Positions 56,204-64,000 of a DNA stretch of 64,000 bases are shown here, piece after piece. Within the stretch, counting starts at the first letter, position 1. Each line of letters begins with the position of its first letter. Both the position numbers and the translations under genes were made by a program. The notes under the pieces were generated by a model. The model saw only the letters and a program-made list of their open reading frames with translations. It did not search any database and was not told where the DNA came from. The DNA lies in NCBI RefSeq assembly GCF_003255815.1, contig NC_037689.1, forward strand, positions 23,948,802-24,012,801, in the 5' to 3' direction. The DNA is from Theropithecus gelada. Its lineage: Eukaryota > Chordata > Mammalia > Primates > Cercopithecidae.

Positions 56204-56500
56204 AGGCCAGGCACAGTGGCTCACGCCTGTAATCCCAGCACTTTGGGAGGCCGAGGTGAATGGACTGCTTGAGCCCAGGAGTTCAAGATGAACCTGGGCA
56301 ACGAGGCGAAACCCCGATTCTACAGAAATTAGCTGGGTGTGCTGCTGCACACCTGTATTCCCAGCTACTGGGGAGGCTGAGGCAGGAGAATCACTTGGGC
56401 CTGGGAGGCAGAGGTTGCAGTGAGCCGAGATAACACCACTGTACTCCAGCCTGGGCGACAGAGTGAGAGCTTGTGTCAGAAAACAAAGAAAGAAACAAAG
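56204..56500 (+). mobile_element. Alu SINE
   Basis: Sense Alu with an aaag-type tail. The left monomer is slightly shortened. Confidence 0.92.
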
Positions 56501-56687
56501 AATCGAATTACACCCAGTCTCTGCTTGGAGAAATTCTCAAAAACCATCTCAATTCAAACAGCCAAGGAAGGGATATGCATTTTTTAAAAAAACGTAAGGT
56601 ACCACACATAAACACGGCTGAGAAAAACACTTAGCATTTGGATGGCCAACAGGTATATGAAAAGGTGCTTTTAGGAAAAGGTACTCA

Positions 56688-56998
56688 GCCAGGCCTGGTG
56701 GCTCACGCCTGTCATCCCAGCACTTTGGAAGGCTGAGGCACGCGGATCACCTGAGGTCAGGGGTTCGAGACCAGCCTGGTCAACATGGTGAAACCCCATC
56801 TTTATTAAAAATACAAAAATTAGCCGGGCGTGGTGGTGTACGCCTGTCATCTCAGCTACTCAGGAGGCTGAGGCAGAAGAATCGCTTGAACCCGGGAGCC
56901 AGAGTTTGCCGTGCGCTGAGACTGCGCCACTGCACTCCAGCCTAGGTGACAGGGTGAGACTCCCTCTCAAAAACAAACAAACAAACAAATAAACAAAG
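56688..56998 (+). mobile_element. Alu SINE
   Basis: Sense Alu with (AAAC)n tail. Target duplication aaaaggtactca at about 56675 and 56999. Two tcat-type variants (56710, 56845). Confidence 0.94.
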
Positions 56999-57099
56999 AA
57001 AAGGTACTCAACATCACTAACTATCAGGGAAATGCAAATCAAAATCACCATGAGCTATCTATCATCGCACACCAGCTAACATGGTATTGTCAGAAGGCT

Positions 57100-57421
57100 G
57101 TTTTTGTTTCTGTTTCTTTATGTTTTTTTTTTTTCTCTTTGAGACAGAGTCTTGCTCTGTCGCCCAGGCTGGACTGCAATGGTGTGATCTCAGCTCACCG
57201 CAACCTCCGCCTCCTGGGTGCAAGCAATTCTTCTGCCTCAGTCTCCTGAGTAGCTGGGGTTACAGGCCCCCGCCACCACGCCTGGCTTATTTTTGTATTT
57301 TTAGTTGAGATAGGGTTTCACCATATTGGCCAGGCTGGTCTCCAACTCCTGACCTCAGGTGATCCACCCGCCTTGGCCTCCCAAAGTGCTGGGATGACAG
57401 GTGCGAGCCACCGCGCCCGCC
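57100..57421 (-). mobile_element. Alu SINE
   Basis: Antisense Alu with a T-rich tail. gggatgacagg at about 57392. Confidence 0.93.
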
Positions 57422-57872
57422 AGAATGATGATTTCTGTCATTGATTACAAGTGTTGGGGAGGGTGTAGAGAAAAGGGGGCCCTCTTACACCATTGGTGGG
57501 AACGTGAATTAGCACAGCCACTATGAAAAACAGTACAGAAGTTCCTCAGATCATTAAAGATAAAAGCACCACGTCATTCACCAATCCCACTACTAGGCAT
57601 AGACTCAAAGCAAATGCAATCGGTGTATCAAAGAAACGCCTGCATTCATACGTGCATTGCAGCACTATTCACAGCAGCCAAGATATGGCAACAACTTAGG
57701 TGTCCAACAACACACGAAAGGATAAAGACGATATAGATCTATGCCCGATGGAATACTATGCAGCCATAAAAAAGGAGGAAATCCTGTCTCCTGCTGCAAC
57801 ATGGATGGAACTGGAGGCCATTACCCTAAGGGAAATCACTCAGAAACCGAAAGTCAAATCCCATTGTTCTTA

Positions 57873-58693
57873 TGTCGAGTTCAACTTCCTGGGTCCGACG
57901 CACAGACTTTGGCTGAAGGACGGATGAACACATGCACTCAGACACAGGTTTGCAGTGAAAGAGTGGCCTAGGGGATGGGGCCGCACAGACACGGAGGAGG
58001 GTGTTGTAAAGAGTCAGCAGCTGCTGGGCGCGGTGGCTCAAGCCTGTAATCCCAGCACTTTGGGAGGCCGAGGCGGGCAGATCACGATCACCTGAGTGGT
58101 CAGGAGATCGAGACCATCCTGGCTAACATGGTGAAACCCCGTTTCTACTAAAACTACAAAAAATTAGCCGGGCGTAGTGGCGGGCGCCTATAGTCCCAGC
58201 TACTGAGGAGGCTGAGGCAGGAGAATGGCATGAACCGGGGAGGCGGAGCTTGCAGTGAGCCGAGATGGCGCCACCGCACTCCAGCCTGGACGACAGAGCG
58301 AGACTCCGTCTCAAAAAAAAAGAATCAGCAGCCACGGCTTTGACAAGCTGGCACTGCGGGCCTTTATTTAGTATAGATTTAATGACAAAGGCCTTGAGTC
58401 AACACATTTGTGGGCAATTCATATGGTTGTCCCCCTAACCCGGAGAGAGGGACAGAGTAGTTCTGTGCGTGGATGATTAAAGGCCAGGTTCTGATGCGTA
58501 AGTAAACTAACTTATGTAGATCAGTTTCTTTACAGTCCCCTTGTTATCTAACCTAAGCTTTCGGGCACCAGATAAGAGAATCTGGCTGCCTTCAGCCAAA
58601 TCTTATTCTGAAGTGTTTGTAAAACGTTCTGGCCTTCCAAGAAGCTTTACATCTTTCTACAACTTTTCCCACCACCCGGACTGACCTCCTACA
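57873..58693 (-). mobile_element. Solo LTR inside L1, interrupted by an Alu
   Basis: Roughly 510 bp of LTR-like sequence split by Alu 58024-58321. It runs from tgtcgag to cctaca on the plus strand and so has TG...CA ends. ttctt flanks both sides (57867 and 58694) as a short target duplication. On the minus strand an aataaa signal lies at about 58365. Family not assigned; no internal viral genes. Confidence 0.68.
58024..58321 (+). mobile_element. AluY-like SINE
   Basis: Sense AluY with a 13-bp insertion near gatcacgatcacctgagtgg. Target duplication aaga(g/a)tcagcag on both sides. Confidence 0.92.
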
Positions 58694-59093
58694 TTCTTCC
58701 TTATAAGTGGGAGCTAAATAATGTGTCTATGTGGGCAGACAGTGGAATAACAGACATTGAAGAGTCAGAAGGGTGGGAGTGGAAGAGGGGCAAGGGATGA
58801 AGAAGTACCTCTCACGTACAATGTACATGATTCAGGGGTTAGCTATACTAAAAGCCCAGACCTCACCACTACGCCATTCATCCATGTAACAAAAACCGTA
58901 CTTGCACTGCCTACACGTATACGAATGAAAAGTAAAATAATCAAATAAAAGGACAGAGCACTGAGAATCTGGAAGGATATTAGAAAGTTGTGTGCACCCC
59001 TTGCTCAGTGTGAACAGGCAGAAAGAGCACACCAGAATTTGCTCTAGCACCTGGTCGAAAATCTTAAGGGCAAGCACATTCCTGTTTGAGTTA

Positions 59094-59360
59094 TCTTTTT
59101 TTCTTTCTTTTTTGTTTTGAGACAGAGTGTTGCTCTGTCTCCCAGGCAGTCCTGGGTTCAAGCGATTCTCCTGCCTCAGCTTCCCGAGTAGTTGGGATTA
59201 CAAGCACACGCCACCATGCCTGGCTAATTTTTGTATTTTTAGTAGTGACAGGGCTTCACCATGTTGGCCAGGCTGGTCTCGAACTCCTGACCTCAGGTGA
59301 TCCGCCTGCCTTGGCCTCCCAAAGTGCTGGGATTAGAGGCGTGAGCCACCACGCCTGGCC
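59094..59360 (-). mobile_element. Alu SINE with internal deletion
   Basis: Antisense Alu missing about 45 bp of the right monomer (cccaggcagtcctgggttc). Confidence 0.92.
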
Positions 59361-60251
59361 TAATTTAGCTTAAGTCAAGAACTCCCGACCAGCAGAGGCA
59401 CCTCCTGGCATGTGCCCTGGAGGTCAACAAGAAAGGACAATGGCTCCTGATCTCCGGGGAACCCACATTTGACTAAGAGTGCAAGCTACCAGCACATCCA
59501 CACGCCTTTCCCAGCAGGTGTCGGAGCTGAGCGATGCTATCTTCGCCTTGCCTTCACCATTTCCGCTCTACGATGGGGCCAGAAATCCCCAAAAGAAACT
59601 GCAAAAAGCAGACACATCGCTCCCAAATGCCACTTGGCACATGACTGAAGCTCAGCCATGCACCACGCAAACCACCTGTCCCAAGGGAGAAAAAAAAGCC
59701 ATTGGAGTATCTCTCGGTACCTTTGTCGTTCAAGGTTTCTTCTTTTATTTTGCTTACAACTTGATTGGCTTTGCTGTCATTATTTCCAGCTAAAAGGATA
59801 AAAAGAAAAAAGATACAGTGACTTGGATGATCATCCAGAAACTATTAACTGCAAAAAAAAAGAGGTTTTTAAGAGAAGTATAACACAAATTTGAAATGTG
59901 CCTTTGATGGACTTCCCTTTTTGCTAGCGTTTAACTTGACAGTCATTTTGGCAGACTAAAGCTATGCATTTAAGAGCCATTTTCTTTAGCCTGCATCGGC
60001 AGAAAGTACGAACGCATTTCACATTCTACTTTTCAATAATAACAGGGACTCAGGGCACCTGCTGGCGTAATTTGCACGTGAGAGCTGAGAATAGCATAAG
60101 CATAAAAATGTGCATTAAAGTGTCAGGATGGAAACGGAATTTTCGAAGGAGCTTTTACACTAGGAACATCCCAGTGTGCACTCACAGACTGCGCAATGCA
60201 GGTGATCACAGACCGCGCTTCCTACTGAGTGCTCACGATTTCTTTCTTTTT
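59361..60251. other. Single-copy DNA, no gene established
   Basis: About 890 bp. The plus frame 59479-59793 (104 codons) ends in a hydrophobic stretch (about residues 85-104) but has no recognisable family or splice context. About 59830-60130 is AT-leaning and could be noncoding conserved DNA. Confidence 0.35.
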
Positions 60252-60545
60252 CTCTTTTTTAATTGTACTTGAAGTTCTGGGGTACATGTGCGGAAAGTGC
60301 AGGTTGCTTACATAGGCATACACGTGACATGGTGGTTTGCTGCACCCATCAACCCCTCATCTAGATTAGGTATTTCTCCTAATGCTATCCCTGTCTTAGC
60401 CCTCCAAACCCCCGACAGGCCCCAGTGTGTGATGTTCCCCTCCCTGTGTCCATGTGTTCTCATTGTTCAGCTCCCACTGATGAGGGAGAAGATGCGGTGT
60501 TTGGTTTTCTGTTCCCATGTTAGTTGGCTGCATGCTCAGGATTTC
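60252..60545 (-). mobile_element. L1 3' end (L1PA/PB-like)
   Basis: Reverse-strand L1 3' end: gaagttctggggtacatgtg, ggtggtttgctgcacccatc, gtgtgtgatgttcccctcc, tgcggtgtttggttttctg. Truncated after about 290 bp. Confidence 0.9.
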
Positions 60546-60626
60546 TTATTCCTGTCTCTGCAGCTCTGTAAAACTCTTCAAGTGAGGTTTCAGGAATATG
60601 CCTTTAGAAGGATGGAAAGAGGTGTT

Positions 60627-61140
60627 TTGCCTACAAGGCATGTTACAGCTAAAATAAAGACGAGGAAATCTGGGGTGAAAGAACATTAATTAGGTGTTTA
60701 TTATTAGTATTATTATTTTTTTTTTGGAGACAGAGTCTTGCTCTGTTGCCCAGGCTGGAGTGCAGTGGTGCGATCTCAGCTCACCACAACCTCCACCTCC
60801 CCGATTCAAGCGATTCTCCTGCCTCAGCCTCCCGAGTAGATGGGATTACAGGCACCTGCCACCATGGCTGGCTAATTTTTGTATTTTTAGTACAGACGGG
60901 GTTTCACCATGTTGGCCAGGCTGGTCTTGAACTCCTGAGCTCAGGTGATCCACCCGCCTGGGCCTCCACAGTGCTGGGATGACAGGCGTGAGCCACCACA
61001 CCCGGCCTGGTTTCTTTAATGTCTTAGGAAGTGAACGTGTGTTAAACAGGAGACTATAGTCTGATCTTTTCATACTCATTTTTTCAAATGTCTTTGACCA
61101 GGGAGGTTGCATTTTAAGGTGTTTCTGAAGGGGCAGCTCT
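60627..61140 (+). repeat. Most complete copy of the dispersed duplication
   Basis: 65-bp segment (60627-60700), Alu (60711-61007), then a 125-bp segment (61008-61135). The first part recurs at 53471 and the last part at 63320. Confidence 0.85.
60711..61007 (-). mobile_element. Alu SINE
   Basis: Antisense Alu with the gggatgacagg variant (about 60977). Confidence 0.93.
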
Positions 61141-62238
61141 TGAGGGGAATGGAGCTTGGCAAATTCTTCCTCCTTCAGCCTCATCCTTCATTAACCTGTT
61201 GGCAATGTGTGGTGTTAACTGCTTTCCAAGGTGAGCAAAGCCCAAAACTCCCTTTCAGAGAGGGTCACGGAAAAAGTGTTGAGAGAAGGGAGATGAGAGC
61301 TAGCAGGTGAAGTGCACAGGCTTGAACAAGAACCTCCTGGGTGCCAGGAGAGCTGGAAGGGAGGGTCAGGACACCAGCTTCAAACAGCTGACCTGCAAGG
61401 AGCAGGTACCAAGGGGGTGGGGCCAGTCTATCTCCATCCTACCTGCACCCAGCCCGAGCCAGTGAGGTATTCTGAAGTATGGCACCATCCCCGGCTCTGC
61501 GTGAAAATACATGACCAAACGATCCCTCTCTCTGGCATTCCTGCATGCTGAGTCAACATAGTGTGTTGAATTTACACACTCTCACACAAGTAAGACGCCA
61601 TGCGGTTTGATATCCTACCATTGTATTCGGTATTCTAAGGCCACGGGCTCCCAAATAAACTACCAGAATGCACTTTTCAAAAAACAATGAGAAGTGTTTT
61701 CAGCAACGAGTTAAAAATTCTCTAAGAGAGGAGAGGCAGTGAAACAATTGAAGTTGGAAATGTGTTTGGCTCCAGCGGGAGACGGCTAAGATCAATAGCG
61801 TGGCAGAGTAAAAGGAATATCTAAATTGGCACTCCCTTGAAGGAATTCAAAGTTTCAAACATCAGAAGACTGAAGCTGCCAAGGTAATTTGCACCTTTGA
61901 CTTCCTTAAAGAAATAGAACATGATATACTGTCGTCATATATTTGCTTTCAGAGTCTTTTGGCGCTGAGGAGGCGGCAGGCATTTCAGGGAGGTGGGTTT
62001 CGAGGGGAGGGAGAGGAAGAAACAGCCTGAAAGCTATATTCCATCTATAAATGTCTTATGCATCCAACACAAAACAAAACAAGAAAGAATAAAAAAATTC
62101 AAAGTCAAGGTAACCTTTACACTGGGGCCTTGTACATTCATGGGCTGATTTATGAAATCTCATGAACTTTTAAAATCTAAGTACTCATCCACTGCTGGGC
62201 GGCTCTGCTGTATCAGTCATCGCAAGATCAAAGGGTGC
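61141..62238. other. Single-copy block (candidate noncoding regulatory DNA)
   Basis: About 1.1 kb without recognised repeats. 61660-61960 is AT-leaning, mixed and without low complexity, which fits constrained noncoding DNA but does not prove it. No exon recognised. Confidence 0.35.
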
Positions 62239-62541
62239 AGCCAGGCACGGTGGCTCACACCTGTAATCCCAGCACTTTGGGATTTGGGAAGCCGAGGCGA
62301 GCAGATCACGAGGTCAGGAGTTGAAGACCAGCCTGGCCAACATAGTGAAACCCCGTCTCTACTAAAAATATAAAAATTAGCTGGGCTTGGTGGTGCGTGC
62401 CTCTAATCCCAGCTACTAGGAAGGCTGAGGCAGGAGAATCGCTTGAACCAGGACCCGGGAAGCAGAGGTTGCCGTGAACTGAGATCAGGCCACTGCACTC
62501 CAGCCTGGGTGACAGAGCCCAACTCTGTCTCAAAAAAAAAA
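62239..62541 (+). mobile_element. Alu SINE with 6-bp insertion
   Basis: Sense Alu with a local duplication (tttgggatttggga) in the left monomer and the same aggacc insertion seen at about 30900. Confidence 0.92.
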
Positions 62542-62542
62542 A

Positions 62543-62703
62543 GCCGGACATGGTGGCAGGTGCCTATAATCCCAGGTACTCTGGACGCTGAGGCAGAAGA
62601 ATCGTTTGAACCCAGGAGGCGGAGGTTGCAGTGAGACGAGATCGCGCCACTGCACTCCAGCCTGGGCAACAGAGCGAGACTCCATCTGAAAAAGAAAAAA
62701 AAG
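62543..62703 (+). mobile_element. Alu right-monomer fragment
   Basis: Sense Alu second half (gccggacatggtggcagg onward) fused directly to the previous A tail. Confidence 0.88.
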
Positions 62704-63201
62704 GAAAATCAAAGGGAAACATGCTGGAAGGTGGGACAAAGTAAGAAGGAAGCCTCCACCTTCCCATGAAAGACCAACGTGGCCAGAAAAAAGCTGGGAG
62801 CATCAAAAAAAGCCAGGCGAAGCCATTATTTGGGAAGACCACCTTCATGGGCAGGGCATTTTCCATGGCGGCAAGTCAACACTGGCATGGGACAGAGGCA
62901 GCACACTGGAGGAATGGAGAAGGTGGGGTGGCATGTGCGATATCTTCTTTGGCCAACGTCACCTTCAGCAATTGTCTCCTCAGATCTGGAGGGAGCTTCT
63001 TTAAGGAACTGGATGTGGGACATTTGCTGGAGTAGTTCCTGCATTTACTGAGCAACTACTGCATGTGCAGAGAGACACCACACAAGTCCCCAACACAGTG
63101 CATCTGCCTTCTGCTTCATCCCTCGTATTTAGGGGTCTGGGGAGGGAAGGTATTACGTGTTCTATGTGCAATGGAAATTGGTACCGTCATTACGGAAAAC
63201 A
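62704..63201. other. Single-copy DNA
   Basis: Open frames on both strands lack domain features. No gene recognised. Confidence 0.4.
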
Positions 63202-63319
63202 GTGGAGATGGGGTTTCACTCCGTTGGCCAGGCTGGTCTTGAACTCCTGACCTCAGGTGACCCATTCGCCTTGGCCTCCCACAGTGCTGGGATGACAGGC
63301 ACGAACCACCACACCCAGC
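63202..63319 (-). mobile_element. Alu left-part fragment
   Basis: Antisense fragment from gatggggtttcac to the head, with gggatgacagg. It lacks the tail side. Confidence 0.85.
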
Positions 63320-63447
63320 GTGGTTTCTTTCATGTCTTAGGAAGTGAATGTGCATTGGACAGGAGACTACAGTTGGAATTCGTCATCATTTTTTTCAAGT
63401 ATCTTCAACCAGAGAGGTTGGATTTTAAGGTGTGTCTAAAGGGGTGG
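63320..63447 (+). repeat. Third copy of the dispersed duplication (3' part)
   Basis: tggtttctttcatgtcttagg, aggagactacag, gagaggttg and ttttaaggtgt match 61008-61135 with scattered differences. Confidence 0.85.
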
Positions 63448-63473
63448 CCTTATTTATTTTTTTTTTTTTTGAG

Positions 63474-64000
63474 AGTTCCTCAGAAAATGATCAATACGCC
63501 TACCATAGGATCTAGCAATCTCACTCCTCCGTATAGATCCAAAGGAAATGAAATTAGCACTTTGCAGACACATCTACACTCCCGTATTCATTGCAGATGG
63601 GTGCGGTGGCTCACACCTGTAATTCCAGCACTTTGGGAGGCCAAGGCAGGTGGATCACCTGAGGTTGGGAGTTTGAGATCAGCCTGACCAATATGGTGAA
63701 ATCCCATGTCTACTAAAAATACAAATTAGCTGGGCTGGGTGGTATGTGCCTGTCATCCCAGCTATTCAGGAGGCTGAGGCAGGAGAATTGCCTGAACCTG
63801 GGAGGCGGATGTTGTGGTGAGCCGAGGTCACGAAATGGCACTCCAGCCTGGGCAACAAGAGCAAAACTGCATCTCAAATAAATAAATAAATAAATAAACC
63901 TACCATAGGATCTAGCAATCTCACTCCTCCGTGTAGATCCAAAGGAAATGAAATGAGCACCTTATGGTGATATCTACAGTCCCATGTTCACTGCAGCCTG
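63474..64000 (+). repeat. Tandem duplication of an L1 segment plus Alu (400-bp offset)
   Basis: L1 ORF2-like words (gttcctcagaaaatgatc, ggatctagcaatctcactcc) at 63474-63593. The stretch beginning cctaccataggatc recurs at 63499 and 63899, exactly 400 bp apart, nearly identical, with an Alu between. The second copy runs off the window. Confidence 0.93.
63596..63890 (+). mobile_element. Alu SINE with (AAAT)n tail
   Basis: Sense Alu between the two L1-segment copies. cctgtcatcccagc at about 63754. Confidence 0.93.

Larger units (their letters stand above)
56560..58955 (+). mobile_element. L1 (ORF2 C-terminus and 3' end) interrupted by Alus and an LTR
   Basis: L1 words at about 56565-56687, 57004-57099, 57422-57872 (gatggaatactatgcagcc) and 58700-58955 (ttataagtgggagctaaat). 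Insertions: Alu 56688, Alu 57100, LTR 57873-58693. ORF2 is non-functional. Confidence 0.85.

Noticed and set aside
59479..59793. 104-codon frame with a hydrophobic C-terminus
   Set aside because: No family or exon context. The hydrophobic end comes from a T-rich stretch.

Overview
The window is primate, almost certainly human, nuclear DNA with no convincing protein-coding or RNA gene. It carries about 65 Alu copies or fragments on both strands (AluJ to AluY, one with the 12-bp deletion typical of AluYd), L1 3' ends, MaLR-type LTRs (MLT1, MST/THE1), hAT-Charlie (MER1, MER5, MER20) and Tigger transposons, MIR pieces and many tandem repeats. Long open frames occur only in low-complexity arrays or Alus, or lack any recognisable protein feature. 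High Alu density, several minisatellites and GC-leaning Alu variants suggest a highly recombining subtelomeric or pseudoautosomal (PAR1-like) gene desert. That placement is inference only. Repeat family names come from recognising consensus features by eye, not from a search.

Layout. 0-10 kb: Alus in unique DNA, a 5'-truncated L1 (5864-8009) hosting two composite Alus, one containing an ancient MIR and one containing an AluYd-like copy. 10.7-13.35 kb: a 32-bp minisatellite of about 81 units, with a core of about 19 near-identical units, each carrying a YY1-type motif. 13.7-15.5 kb: MER20 and a tetranucleotide array with 55/57-bp higher-order units. 15.6-26 kb: L1 ends, many Alus, two Alu-linked tandem duplications, a 21-bp minisatellite and an MST/THE1 LTR. 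27-32 kb: MLT1 with nested MER1 and Alu, then a Tigger element with nested Alu and MER1 fragment, an 800-bp single-copy block, and further LTRs. 33.2-36.8 kb: two (ATC)n-type arrays, the first with a 309-bp higher-order repeat; between them a pair of tandem palindromes. 36.8-46.5 kb: mainly single-copy DNA, an LTR-like repeat, an MLT1 LTR whose 3' part is repeated four times (233-bp period), L1, an AT-rich tract and a 36-bp minisatellite. 47-64 kb: Alus (including a three-monomer Alu), L1 segments, a solo LTR, MER5A, and single-copy blocks rich in homeodomain-type motifs that are candidate conserved noncoding elements.

There are no genes to place in a pathway. The biological content is repeat biology: nested insertion histories, recurrent tandem duplication of Alu plus flank, homogenised tandem arrays, a recurrent Alu variant, and a few blocks that could be distal regulatory DNA.
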